Virus record (IMG/VR): IMGVR_UViG_3300019776_000369
Location: 1-44,759 of that record
Direction: 5' to 3' (one strand)
Length of the DNA stretch: 44,759 bases
DNA from: a virus
Of this stretch, positions 1 through 7,139 are shown one piece after another (positions within the stretch are counted from its first letter, which is position 1; each line of letters begins with the position of its first letter). The notes below the pieces were generated by a model. That model ran no database searches. It saw only the letters and a program-made list of their open reading frames with translations, and was not told the DNA's origin. The translations under genes were made by a program, and so were the position numbers.

Positions 1-29
1 AAGATAAACCAACTGAGAAAGCGAGTTGA
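1..29 (+). CDS. 3' end of an unknown gene (partial)
   Basis: Only the last eight codons (DKPTEKAS) and a TGA stop lie inside the window. The stop overlaps the ATG of the NinG gene (TGATG), the same coupling seen between most neighbouring genes here, which is the main reason to believe it. Nothing can be said about function. Confidence 0.35.
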
Positions 30-646
30 TGAAACAGACGACAGAATTAAAACGTACCGGGTTTAAGCGGAAATTGCCCGGTACAGAGCCGAAACAAAGA
101 ACGCGGAAGTGCGCTTTGAAGACTTGCCGCCAGCCATTCCAGCCGCGCAACATGACCCATACCGCCTGTTCTCCAGAATGCGCCCTAGAAGTGGCTAGAT
201 TGAAGCGTGAGCGCGCAGAAAAGGCCGACACAAGGGTAAGGCTGGCTAAACTCAAGACGCGCTCAGATTGGCTTAAATCAGCTCAACATGCTTTTAATGC
301 TTGGGTGCGTATGAGGGATCAGATAGCGGGGCATCCTTGTATTTCCAGCGGCAAGCCTCTAGACTGGTCTGGCAATGCCGTTGATGCTGGTCACTGGCGC
401 TCTACTGGTTCCGCACCACATCTGCGCTTTAACGAAAATAATTGTCACGCACAAAGCAAGCACGATAACCGCTACTTAGCAGGCAACGCAGTTGAATATC
501 GCGCAGGACTAATCAAGCGCATAGGCATAGAAGCAGTTGAAGCACTGGAAGCCGACAATACGCCACGGAAGTACAGCATTCAAGACTTGCAGGAAATAGA
601 GAAGCATTACAAACTGAAGCTTAAACAATTGAAGGAGAAATTATGA
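29..646 (+). CDS. ninG: NinG-like recombination protein
   Basis: 205 aa, close to the roughly 200 residues of phage lambda NinG (Rap), which promotes phage recombination by resolving branched DNA. The very basic N-terminus holds four cysteines (C28, C33, C47, C51) spaced like a zinc-binding knuckle. The C-terminal half has the family's His/Asn/Cys-rich block (DAGHWRS, then NENNCHAQSKHDN). The ATG at 29 is preferred to the in-frame TTG at 26 because it overlaps the previous stop. Its own TGA overlaps the ATG of the next gene. In lambdoid phages ninG lies in a late-early operon; the other nin genes are not recognisable here. Confidence 0.85.
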   Translation: MKQTTELKRTGFKRKLPGTEPKQRTRKCALKTCRQPFQPRNMTHTACSPECALEVARLKRERAEKADTRVRLAKLKTRSDWLKSAQHAFNAWVRMRDQIAGHPCISSGKPLDWSGNAVDAGHWRSTGSAPHLRFNENNCHAQSKHDNRYLAGNAVEYRAGLIKRIGIEAVEALEADNTPRKYSIQDLQEIEKHYKLKLKQLKEKL

Positions 647-837
647 TTGATAAATTTAAAGAAAAACTCAAATCCTATTTGAGCGACAATAAGGACAAAT
701 TTGTAATTGTCAGTGAATGGAATGGAAGCACTGAAGCTGGCTTCTATGATACAGAAGAAGTTGACATGGATTCTTTGATGAATTTGATTGATGAATTCAG
801 CGAAGAGTTTAAATCAAAAACAAAAGGTAAATCATGA
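643..837 (+). CDS. Small acidic hypothetical protein
   Basis: 64 aa, rich in Asp, Glu and Lys, with no recognised domain. A strong site (GAAGGAG) precedes the ATG, which overlaps the NinG stop. The stop in turn overlaps the start of the next gene, so it is translated as part of the ninG operon. Confidence 0.75.
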   Translation: MIDKFKEKLKSYLSDNKDKFVIVSEWNGSTEAGFYDTEEVDMDSLMNLIDEFSEEFKSKTKGKS

Positions 838-1223
838 CACAAGAATTTCTGAATGAAAACAAACTGCTATTTAAAGACTGCACACGTGAAGATCAGCATA
901 TTTTGCTGGATGCTGTGCTTGATGGGAAAGCAGAATATTTTTGGATTGCTCGTGACATGTGGAGCAAATCAGACTCAAGAGTACCTTTCCCTGAAGTCAT
1001 CTACCGCACCAAGCCCATCAAGCGCCTTGCAATACCATGGGAGCATATCAAGCCTGAGTATAAATTTGCACGTTTGACTTCTGGAGGAAGATTGTTTTTT
1101 TATAATAGCAATCCAGAGTTGAAATCGCCTTATCGTGTTTGCGAAAGCAGTGATGCTCTCAACATAGACACCGACGGAATTGACTGGCGTGATAGCCTGG
1201 TCGAGCGCCCCGCTGATAAATGA
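834..1223 (+). CDS. Hypothetical protein, 129 aa
   Basis: A 129-residue soluble protein with an N-terminal acidic segment and several Trp and Tyr residues. The site AAAAGGT lies before the ATG and the start overlaps the previous stop (ATGA). Phage proteins carrying text like 'W..AR...SKS....F..V.YR' are common in early regions, but the family is not one I can name. A smaller frame inside it (from 853) is a shadow. Confidence 0.7.
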   Translation: MTQEFLNENKLLFKDCTREDQHILLDAVLDGKAEYFWIARDMWSKSDSRVPFPEVIYRTKPIKRLAIPWEHIKPEYKFARLTSGGRLFFYNSNPELKSPYRVCESSDALNIDTDGIDWRDSLVERPADK

Positions 1224-1233
1224 AAGGTAAGCC

Positions 1234-1482
1234 ATGACATGGAACTACAGAGTATGGAAAGATGAAACTGAAGAAGGTGATGTTTTCAGCATCAAGGAAA
1301 CTTTCTACAATGCAGACGGCGGAATATGGGCATGTTCATCAGAAGCATCAACGCCATTTGGTGAAAATTTGGAGGAGTTTAAACGCGACTTAAAGAACTT
1401 TGCTAAAGCAATAGACCAGCCAGTTTTAATTTTCAAAGGATTTAAATTCTCGACCAACGATAACTTGAGAGATGACCTATGA
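1234..1482 (+). CDS. Hypothetical protein, 82 aa
   Basis: 82 aa beginning MTWNYRVWKDETEEGD. It resembles short beta-sheet phage proteins of the form 'NYRV..........F.I.E.YY....' that end in an acidic helix, but no function is known to me. GAAAGGT precedes the ATG. The last bases overlap the start of the next small gene. Confidence 0.7.
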   Translation: MTWNYRVWKDETEEGDVFSIKETFYNADGGIWACSSEASTPFGENLEEFKRDLKNFAKAIDQPVLIFKGFKFSTNDNLRDDL

Positions 1483-1643
1483 ACACCCGCACCCTGATAT
1501 CCCGTAACAAGCGCGAAGGCAGGTATGCTGGCCGATGCCAAGGCTTGCAATTAAGAACCTTGCGCGATTACCAAGTTCATCAAGTTAAATTTCCATCCGC
1601 AGACCTGGTTACAATGCTTTTATTTGAACGCGGATTTATTTAG
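1479..1643 (+). CDS. Small basic hypothetical protein, 54 aa
   Basis: An open frame starting at the ATGA overlap with the previous gene and ending in TAG. The product (MNTRTLISRNKREGRYAGRC...) is basic in its first half and hydrophobic at the end. Support is the translational coupling and the snug fit after the upstream gene; there is no homology I recognise. Confidence 0.5.
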   Translation: MNTRTLISRNKREGRYAGRCQGLQLRTLRDYQVHQVKFPSADLVTMLLFERGFI

Positions 1644-1653
1644 TCCCACCGCC

Positions 1654-1736
1654 GCCTGTCGGTCTCAGGCAACTTAATCGAACTCCTGCAAATTATGCAG
1701 TAGTTGCCACTCCAGCGCTACCCTCCCAAGTAGCGC
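1654..1736 (+). other. Three tandem hairpins in an intergenic leader
   Basis: Between the genes ending at 1643 and starting at 1756 there are three consecutive perfect inverted repeats: GCCTG/CAGGC (1654-1670), CTGCA/TGCAG (1686-1700) and GCGCTAC/GTAGCGC (1715-1736, 7-bp stem, 8-nt loop CCTCCCAA). None is followed by a T run, so they look like RNA structure rather than a simple terminator. The last loop carries CCTCCC, complementary to a Shine-Dalgarno sequence. Confidence 0.5.
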
Positions 1737-1755
1737 GTAACCGAAGGAAGAAAAA

Positions 1756-1989
1756 ATGAGAGAATGGAAAGAGTTAAATCCGCGAACACTTGAAATTATG
1801 AAAGAGTTTGGCAATTTTGGCCCGACTACTAACCCTACGAATGGCGAAATAAAGGGAACCATGTGCGATGCAGAGCTAGATGTAGGCAAGGTCTATTTCG
1901 ACAGCAAAGACTTGCGCGAGTATGCATCGGCTTTCATAGAGGTTGCCGATTGGCTGGATGCGCGAAAACTTTCTGCCATTCCGGAATAA
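1756..1989 (+). CDS. Hypothetical protein, 77 aa
   Basis: 77 aa, acidic, beginning MREWKELNPRTLEIMKEFG and ending in a helical stretch (LREYASAFIEVADWLDARK). Site GGAAGAA precedes the ATG. It lies alone between the triple-hairpin leader and a clear terminator, so it may be separately expressed. Function unknown. Confidence 0.65.
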   Translation: MREWKELNPRTLEIMKEFGNFGPTTNPTNGEIKGTMCDAELDVGKVYFDSKDLREYASAFIEVADWLDARKLSAIPE

Positions 1990-1997
1990 CCCCCTCA

Positions 1998-2030
1998 AGC
2001 GCCCCGGCTAATCCCCTGGCGCTATTTTTT
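1998..2030 (+). terminator. Rho-independent terminator
   Basis: Stem AGCGCC (1998-2003) pairs with GGCGCT (2018-2023), followed by ATTTTTT. It lies directly after the 1756-1989 gene and just before the site of the next gene, so the downstream gene depends on readthrough or an unseen promoter. Confidence 0.7.
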
Positions 2031-2040
2031 AGGAATAGTC

Positions 2041-2223
2041 ATGACCAAAAGTGAGGAATTGAAAATACTGCGCAACTACCATGCAGAGGTCATGCAAGAT
2101 AAAACACGCAGGCAAGACTTGCTGGTTAATGCTGGCATATTTGTACGGGCTGAGAATGGAGAAATAAAGCCGTCCGATATGTTCAAAAGTATATTTACAG
2201 ATAAGAAAACGCGCCACTTTTAA
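2041..2223 (+). CDS. Hypothetical protein, 60 aa
   Basis: 60 aa, mixed charge, one predicted long helix near the N-terminus (SEELKILRNYHAEVMQDK). AGGA lies ten bases before the ATG. Its stop codon lies within the loop of the next terminator. No recognised family. Confidence 0.6.
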   Translation: MTKSEELKILRNYHAEVMQDKTRRQDLLVNAGIFVRAENGEIKPSDMFKSIFTDKKTRHF

Positions 2224-2240
2224 CGGTAGCGCGTTTTTTT
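2206..2240. terminator. Bidirectional terminator between convergent genes
   Basis: Nine-base perfect stem AAAACGCGC (2206-2214) / GCGCGTTTT (2229-2237), with T runs on both strands. It separates the rightward small gene ending at 2223 from the leftward homing endonuclease ending at 2240. Confidence 0.8.
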
Positions 2241-2725
2241 CATCCATGGTTTGCAAATTCGCCGTGTAGCTCTTCGCGTTTTATGCGGACTGCTTCGGCA
2301 GCATCATCAATATTTTCAAAACTTCCTAGATAATATTGTTTTTTGTGACAATAAATATGCGCAATCCAAGTTTGATTTTGCTTGTGCCAATAAACGCCTT
2401 TTACTTTACTGGTACTGTTTTTATATATTGGTGAATTGCAATTGTTCTGATGCTTTGTCGCCAATCGTAAATTATTCCACGAGTTGTTATGCCTAATTAA
2501 ATCTCTATGGTCAATATCGAAATCTGGAAATTCGCCATTCATAAATAACCAAGCAAGTCTATGTGCTTTGTAATTTATTTTATTAATTTTTATTTCTACG
2601 TATCCTTCGTGAATATGCCCTGCTGGCTTTCCAGTCCAGCCTTTTCTTGATGATTTTAACCAAGTAAATATCCCCGTTTCAGGATCGTAGTGAAGTAATT
2701 CTCTTAGGTGTGCTTGCGTAAGCAT
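2240..2725 (-). CDS. HNH homing endonuclease with AP2-like DNA-binding domain
   Basis: 161 aa. It opens with the segment YDPETGIFTWLK typical of this phage family, then the HNH core AHRLAWLFMNGEFPD-DIDHRD with NNSWNNLRLAT, in which H and N ligands are visible. It ends with an AP2/ERF-like domain (GVYWHKQNQTWIAHI, KKQYYLGSFENIDDAAEA). Such free-standing enzymes cut DNA at intron- or gene-less alleles and spread by homing. It is on the opposite strand to its left neighbours, is visibly more AT-rich than they are, and resembles the enzymes at 12021 and 31724. Confidence 0.9.
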   Translation of the reverse strand: MLTQAHLRELLHYDPETGIFTWLKSSRKGWTGKPAGHIHEGYVEIKINKINYKAHRLAWLFMNGEFPDFDIDHRDLIRHNNSWNNLRLATKHQNNCNSPIYKNSTSKVKGVYWHKQNQTWIAHIYCHKKQYYLGSFENIDDAAEAVRIKREELHGEFANHG

Positions 2726-2761
2726 AATTGGCTCCGGTTAAGGCGTTATGAGGAAAATCGG

Positions 2762-2784
2762 AAGGGGGGTAACGAATCCCCCTT
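2762..2784. terminator. GC-rich hairpin downstream of the Gly/Gln-rich gene
   Basis: AAGGGGG pairs with CCCCCTT around a 9-nt loop. It lies just past the end (2825) of the leftward gene and before the leftward homing gene. The trailing T run on the minus strand is weak, so termination is plausible but not certain. Confidence 0.4.
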
Positions 2785-2824
2785 ATCGCCTGCCAGCTAT
2801 CCGACTTACTGCTATTTTACTACA

Positions 2825-3721
2825 TCAGCGCACGTTTGTATTGGTGCTTGCTTGCGTTCCAGACGCAGTCATTGTGCCCAAATTGACAATATCTTGATTG
2901 GCGCGATTGATCTGGCTAAACAACGCAGGGAACAGACCGACAACTTGATTCAGCGCTTGTTGCTGTTGCTGCTGCTGAGATTGCAACTGATTGGTATTCT
3001 GTATCATGTTGATACGAATATCATTCTCACCAGCTTGGCGGCGACCTTCATTGCGAAGCTCAATTATTTCTGCTGCTTGCGCACTGATCAAGCGGCTATC
3101 GTTCGCTTTGTCAATGGATTGAATCAGCGCCCGGGTCTTTTCGGCTTCATCGACAACAACTTGCTTTGTAGAGCAGGCCGATTCAGCTATTTCACGTTGA
3201 GTTGTGCAAAAGCCTTGCTGATTAGCTAGTTGGCCTACAAAGTTTTGATTCAACAATTGCAGGGTTTGCGCCTGAGATTGATTATTGATGTCATTTTGTA
3301 CACCTGCTAACGCCAGTTGAACTTGTGATTCGGCCAACGGAACAGATGCCTTGATATCCCCCAGCGCCTGCATGATATTCCCGGACTCAATCGTCCCTTG
3401 CAAGTTATTCAGCCCCGACACATTTTCTCCGCCACCGCCAAACAAGCCGCCATTGCCGCGCCCCAGCAACGCCAGAAGCAGAATAGGCCAGAGATTGTTT
3501 TGATTGTTACCTTGTGCTGCCAGCAATGGCGCAATCGCCGCCATGCCACCATCTGCGCCGCCTAAATGGACGTTCACACGATCATTGACTGTTTCGCTCA
3601 TCTTATCACCTCGTTTAAGTTTCTGGATTTCATCGTTTAACCATTGCGCCCTACGCTCTGAGTTGTACTCATGAGTTTTGAGCCGGTCTTCAATTTGTGT
3701 TGCAAGTTCATGTATTTCCAT
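2825..3721 (-). CDS. Gly/Gln-rich hypothetical protein, possibly virion-associated
   Basis: 298 aa from the ATG at 3721, chosen because AAAAGGAGG lies eight bases upstream; the open frame runs back to 3760 but without such a site. A second in-frame ATG at 3601 (MSETVNDRV) also has a good site (GAGGTG), so a shorter 258-aa form is possible. Residues 1-40 look like a coiled coil. A hydrophobic stretch LWPILLLALLG (about 77-87) is followed by a glycine-rich patch (NGGLFGGGG), and a run of seven to eight glutamines lies near residue 250. Gln/Gly-rich composition matches the structural proteins of the right half, yet it is isolated on the other strand. No function assigned. Confidence 0.75.
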   Translation of the reverse strand: MEIHELATQIEDRLKTHEYNSERRAQWLNDEIQKLKRGDKMSETVNDRVNVHLGGADGGMAAIAPLLAAQGNNQNNLWPILLLALLGRGNGGLFGGGGENVSGLNNLQGTIESGNIMQALGDIKASVPLAESQVQLALAGVQNDINNQSQAQTLQLLNQNFVGQLANQQGFCTTQREIAESACSTKQVVVDEAEKTRALIQSIDKANDSRLISAQAAEIIELRNEGRRQAGENDIRINMIQNTNQLQSQQQQQQQALNQVVGLFPALFSQINRANQDIVNLGTMTASGTQASTNTNVR

Positions 3722-3776
3722 ACTGACAACCTCCTTTTGCCCCTGTAAAATATTGGGCAATTAATTGTCAGCGAAA

Positions 3777-3791
3777 CATCGTTATACGATG
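3777..3791. promoter_or_regulatory. Perfect palindrome in divergent intergenic region (operator candidate)
   Basis: CATCGT-TAT-ACGATG, six-base arms around a TAT centre. It lies between the leftward gene starting at 3721 and the rightward ribbon-helix-helix gene starting at 3802, immediately before that gene's ribosome binding site. The same 6-3-6 geometry with the same TAT centre occurs at 7463-7477. Confidence 0.55.
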
Positions 3792-3801
3792 CGGGGTAAT
3801 G

Positions 3802-3987
3802 ATGAAAAAATTGGATGAAGCTCAGGACGAGCCTTGCAAGACGGTTGCCCAGAAGCTGACGCATAGACAGATCAGGATTGCCAGGAGGATTGGTCAGGGG
3901 AACATTTCGGAGGGTATCAGGCGCTGCATAGAACGTGCGGCCGCCGACTTTGAGTTCATGGAAGCACTGCCAAAGGTGCCAAAGTGA
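3802..3987 (+). CDS. Small ribbon-helix-helix-like DNA-binding protein
   Basis: 61 aa. The segment LTHRQIRIARRIGQGNISEG followed by IRRCIERAA reads like the helix-turn-helix portion of Arc/MetJ-type ribbon-helix-helix proteins ('GNxSEGIRxAxE' signature). The ATG at 3802 is preferred to that at 3799 because GGGG sits five bases upstream. It starts next to the palindrome at 3777-3791, which suggests autoregulation. The family call is by motif reading, not alignment. Confidence 0.6.
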   Translation: MKKLDEAQDEPCKTVAQKLTHRQIRIARRIGQGNISEGIRRCIERAAADFEFMEALPKVPK

Positions 3988-4133
3988 TACGCGCATATTT
4001 TCGGCTTGATGGTAGATTACATCACCTGGATTTACCGACAGATAGCCTGTGCTGCGCTCGTCAGCAGGCTAGAGAATACCTTTGGCATCACTTTGCGGTG
4101 TGGAAATGCAGAATATTGCTTATTTTTGTTTGA
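3984..4133 (+). CDS. Small hypothetical protein, 49 aa (GTG start)
   Basis: A frame beginning with GTG that overlaps the previous stop (GTGA), with AAAGGTG upstream. The product (VIRAYFRLDGRLHHLDLPTD...) has an Arg/His-rich start and a Trp/aromatic C-terminus. Coupling and fit favour a real gene; no homology is recognised. Its stop lies within the -35 element of the next promoter. Confidence 0.45.
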   Translation: MIRAYFRLDGRLHHLDLPTDSLCCARQQAREYLWHHFAVWKCRILLIFV

Positions 4134-4158
4134 AATTTTTTGGAAGTTGATATAAGAT
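4130..4158 (+). promoter_or_regulatory. Sigma-70-type promoter candidate
   Basis: TTGAAA (4130-4135), 17-base spacer, TAAGAT (4153-4158). A start about seven bases downstream would fall at about 4165, exactly the first base of a perfect hairpin. Confidence 0.5.
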
Positions 4159-4164
4159 GTATAT

Positions 4165-4329
4165 ATTCATCTGGCGGGATGAATGGTTTTAATGGAAATT
4201 TACAAGATTAATAGCCTCAAGTGTATTTCAGAGGGCTGCTCTGGTTTAAGATTCGCGTTCTTGTTCGCATCCAAATCTTCTACTTGCGCCGCCGCGCCAG
4301 CCCTCTAAAGTATTCTTGGGGCTTTTTTT
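4165..4329 (+). ncRNA. Structured leader or small RNA candidate
   Basis: From the predicted start at about 4165 the RNA opens with a 5' hairpin ATTCATC/GATGAAT (4165-4184). A long-range stem AGAGGGCTG (4230-4238) / CAGCCCTCT (4298-4306) encloses a second stem AAGATT/AATCTT (4248-4279) extended by GCG/CGC. The segment AGCCC (4299-4303) can instead pair with GGGCT (4319-4323) to form a terminator, so two mutually exclusive folds exist. A 41-codon frame (4183-4308) runs through it and stops inside the terminator, so a leader peptide or a tiny gene is an alternative reading. It is not a tRNA: no T-arm or anticodon arm fits. Confidence 0.45.
4299..4329 (+). terminator. Rho-independent terminator
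   Basis: AGCCCT / GGGGCT stem (one G-T pair) with a 13-nt loop followed by seven T. It closes the leader starting at about 4165 and would limit transcription into the helicase operon. Confidence 0.65.
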
Positions 4330-4762
4330 CGTCTCAAGAAATGTTTCAAGACAAAATCAGCTTGAATTAAATGATTGCGATAGGCATCAGCATGTAGGGA
4401 AGATTGCAGAATATGGAGGGCACAACCGCCGAACGACTGCAATTTGAAGTGCCAAGAACGACCGATAGGGCAAGCGTGGGGTCTAGTGATTAGAGCGCAT
4501 CGGGCATCGAAAGATGGACAGTCTGATCTATGTGCGGAGTTCCAACAATTGGAATTTTGGACAGCTACCGAATGGAAGTCTTTTGATTTCCCATTGGGGG
4601 TGCTGTTGACTTTGCCTTATTCAGTAAATCACTTTTACTGTTATTAGTATACATAGGGGGATTGCGAAAAAAATTTAAAAGTTGTAAAAGTTATCAGTAA
4701 TACCGAAGCACTGTGATTAATCAGACTGTGAAAAATCAGTCTTACACTTGAAGGGTAATAAA
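4330..4762. other. Non-coding region upstream of the helicase: dyads and AT-rich tract
   Basis: No convincing gene lies here; short frames (4413-4493, 4514-4609, 4444-4647) lack good sites. Inverted repeats are TTCCAA-CAA-TTGGAA (4540-4554), CAGTAAA-5-TTTACTG (4622-4640) and AGACTG-8-CAGTCT (4723-4742). A TATACA at 4648-4653 could be a -10 element with a poor -35. An A/T-rich tract (about 4668-4690) is followed by tandem repeats at 4710-4739. The combination suggests control of the replication genes or a replication origin; this is inference. Confidence 0.4.
4710..4739 (+). repeat. Two tandem 15-bp repeats (iteron-like)
   Basis: ACTGTGATTAATCAG is followed without gap by ACTGTGAAAAATCAG; the units differ only at the two central bases. 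They end 23 bases before the helicase ATG. Direct repeats beside an AT-rich tract are typical of initiator-binding sites, but regulator binding is equally possible. Confidence 0.55.
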
Positions 4763-6241
4763 ATGGAACTTGAACCGAGGTACTACCAGACTGACGGCAT
4801 AACGATGGTTAAAAACTCGTTATCTCAGGGAAATAAACGAGTAATTGTTGATCTTGCGACAGGTGGAGGAAAGAGCCTAGTCTGTGAAATCATCATCAGG
4901 GGGGCGCTGTCAAAGGGTAAGCGCGTAATGTTCCTGGTTAACCGTGTCCAGCTTTCAGACCAAATGTCTGACCACCTGAATAGGGCAAAGATAGAACACG
5001 GCATACTGCAAGGTGCCAATACCCGGGCAACCTATCATGACTGCATAATTGCCTCAATCGACACAATCCACGCCCGTGGATATCCAGAAGTCGACTTGAT
5101 ATTGGCTGACGAAGTGCACGGCGCAGCAGGCTCAAAGAAATACATCAAGCTCATTGAGCATTACAAAGAAATCCCCATCATTGGCGTAACAGCGACCAGC
5201 TTTGTTAAAGGGCTTGGCAAGATGTACCCGTGGGGACAGTTGTTCCAAGACATTGTACGGCCTGTGACGATACCTGAATTGATTGAACAAGGGTACTTAG
5301 TCGACGTCGACATATACGCGCCCTGTGACCCTGATTTAAAGGGCGTGAAGATCGTAGCAGGCGATTATCACGAAGAACAGTTGTCTAAGGCAATGGATAA
5401 GCCCACGCTGATAGGCGACATAATCAAGACGTGGAACAAGCTTACCCCGGGCAAGCAAACAATCGTCTTCGCGGTCGACATTGCTCACAGTACGCACATA
5501 GTCGACCAGTTCAATAAAAGCGGCACCAGCGCCGTGCATATCGACTACAAAATGACCTACGACGAAAAGAAGGATATCGTTAAGCGGTTTAAGAATCAGG
5601 AATTTACCGTCTTATCAAATTGCGCGCTATTGGCTGAGGGATTCGATGCCCCGGCTACGGAAGTAATGATTTTGGCGCGACCGACAAAGAATAGAAAACG
5701 CTATATGCAGATGGTAGGCCGTATCCTGCGACCGTACCCGGGCAAAGAGCGGGGAATATTACTTGACCATTCTGGATCAACCGGGCAGCTAGGCGACCCT
5801 ACCGCATTGCGGGAGCTTGTGCTTGATGATGGCAAGCCGAAGCTGTCGACTGGATCAGACAAGAAAAAAGAGTTTGAACTGTCAAAATGTCCACAATGCA
5901 CGTTTATGCGTAAGCGCCCGGGCGCATGTCCGGTTTGCGGATTTACAGCTAAAAAGCAGAGTGACGTTGAAACAATCGACGGTGAATTGCATCTGACCAA
6001 AAAGGAAAAAGCCAAAAAAGCCAAGATTGATGGGCTGGATAAACAAAATGTCTACTCAGAACTTAACTACATAGCAGACCAGCGCGGCTTTAAATCGGGC
6101 TGGGTAGCTAATCAGTACCGTACCATCTTCGGGGTATGGCCGAAGGGTTTGCAGGATACCAAGCGCATACCGAGCCTGGTTGTGCAAAATATGGTCAAGG
6201 CAGCTTTCATCCGATATCACAAAGGACAAAAGAATGCTTAA
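4763..6241 (+). CDS. DExH-box superfamily 2 DNA helicase
   Basis: 492 aa. The ATG at 4763 is chosen (site AAGGG eight bases upstream) over an in-frame TTG at 4748. Visible motifs are the Q-like RYYQ at the N-terminus, Walker A ATGGGKS (32-38), motif II DEVH (116-119), motif III TATS (143-146) and motif VI QMVGRILRPYPG. A Cys4 zinc knuckle follows (CPQC...CPVC). This order fits phage helicases of the restriction-enzyme-R/UvsW-like group, which unwind DNA using ATP. It overlaps the primase gene by eight bases, so the two are likely coupled as the replication module. Confidence 0.92.
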   Translation: MELEPRYYQTDGITMVKNSLSQGNKRVIVDLATGGGKSLVCEIIIRGALSKGKRVMFLVNRVQLSDQMSDHLNRAKIEHGILQGANTRATYHDCIIASIDTIHARGYPEVDLILADEVHGAAGSKKYIKLIEHYKEIPIIGVTATSFVKGLGKMYPWGQLFQDIVRPVTIPELIEQGYLVDVDIYAPCDPDLKGVKIVAGDYHEEQLSKAMDKPTLIGDIIKTWNKLTPGKQTIVFAVDIAHSTHIVDQFNKSGTSAVHIDYKMTYDEKKDIVKRFKNQEFTVLSNCALLAEGFDAPATEVMILARPTKNRKRYMQMVGRILRPYPGKERGILLDHSGSTGQLGDPTALRELVLDDGKPKLSTGSDKKKEFELSKCPQCTFMRKRPGACPVCGFTAKKQSDVETIDGELHLTKKEKAKKAKIDGLDKQNVYSELNYIADQRGFKSGWVANQYRTIFGVWPKGLQDTKRIPSLVVQNMVKAAFIRYHKGQKNA

Positions 6242-7139
6242 ACCGCGAACACTTGACTTAGCCGTTGGCCGCTGGTCTGGCATCTTCCTGCATTTCGGGC
6301 TGGCTGATACCTATCTTGGTAAGAAACACTGCCCCTGTCCGCTTTGTGGAGGCGTTGACCGATACAGATATGTCGATTGGGAGGGTACAGGCTCATATTT
6401 CTGCTCTCAGTGCGGAAAAGGCTACGGCATTGACTTGCTGATGAAACTCAAGGGCTGGGACTTTAAAACCGCAACGCATGAGATTGACAAAATTATCAAT
6501 AACGTAAAGCAAGAATCCATTAAGACCGAAAGATCAGAGTCAGAGAAGGTGTCGTATATCAAGAAGGTGCTGAAAGAATGCAGGGCAGTCACACCGGGCG
6601 ACCCGGTGGACTTGTATCTAAAACGGCGTGTAGGGGCTGTAGCTGTGCCTACTGACCTGAAATATCACCCTAGTCTAGGTCATTCTGAGGGCGGCTTTCA
6701 TCCGGCGATGATTGCGATTATGCGCGATGAGAAGGGGGCGGGACTAACTTTGCACAGAACTTATCTTACTGCATCAGGGGAAAAGGCGAACGTTACCCAA
6801 GTGAAGAAGTTCATGCAGGGACGGAAACTGAACGGCGGGGCAATCCGGCTATCTAGCATTCAAGAAGTCATAGGTATAGCAGAGGGGATTGAGAGCGCGA
6901 TATCAGCCAGCCAGCGATTCAATATACCAGTATGGGCGGCTAGTAATTCTGTTCTACTGGAGCAATGGATTCCGCCTGCCGGGGTGAAGGAAGTGATTAT
7001 TTGCGGCGATAACGATCAGAACTACACCGGGCAAGCTGCCTCGTTCAATCTGGCAAAGCGGCTACATAGAGAAAACCTGAAAGTATCGGTACAAATACCA
7101 GAAAGGGCAGGCGATGACTGGAACGACGTTAAGGGTTAG
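6234..7139 (+). CDS. Primase with zinc-binding and Toprim domains
   Basis: 301 aa from the ATG at 6234, which follows AAAGGA and overlaps the helicase stop; an upstream in-frame start is not needed. A P4-type zinc domain has Cys35, Cys38, Cys57 and Cys60 (HCPCPLCGG, CSQCGKG). A Toprim domain follows with the acidic residue in GIAEGIESA (about 216) and the GDND motif (about 256). Phage and plasmid primases of this type make RNA primers for replication. No helicase domain is fused; that activity is the separate gene just upstream. Confidence 0.88.
   Translation: MLKPRTLDLAVGRWSGIFLHFGLADTYLGKKHCPCPLCGGVDRYRYVDWEGTGSYFCSQCGKGYGIDLLMKLKGWDFKTATHEIDKIINNVKQESIKTERSESEKVSYIKKVLKECRAVTPGDPVDLYLKRRVGAVAVPTDLKYHPSLGHSEGGFHPAMIAIMRDEKGAGLTLHRTYLTASGEKANVTQVKKFMQGRKLNGGAIRLSSIQEVIGIAEGIESAISASQRFNIPVWAASNSVLLEQWIPPAGVKEVIICGDNDQNYTGQAASFNLAKRLHRENLKVSVQIPERAGDDWNDVKG

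Noticed and set aside
2708-3229. 173-residue rightward frame opposite the Gly/Gln-rich gene
   Set aside because: It starts inside the homing gene and has random-looking composition with many Leu and Cys.
4230-4306. 77-nt element with paired ends, considered as a tRNA
   Set aside because: The length is right, but no anticodon arm, D-arm or GTTCAANC-type T-arm fits; the paired ends belong to a leader RNA.
4444-4647. 67-residue frame between leader and helicase
   Set aside because: It opens with TTG without a site, contains Trp/Cys/Phe at random-like frequency and overlaps the dyads; probably non-coding.
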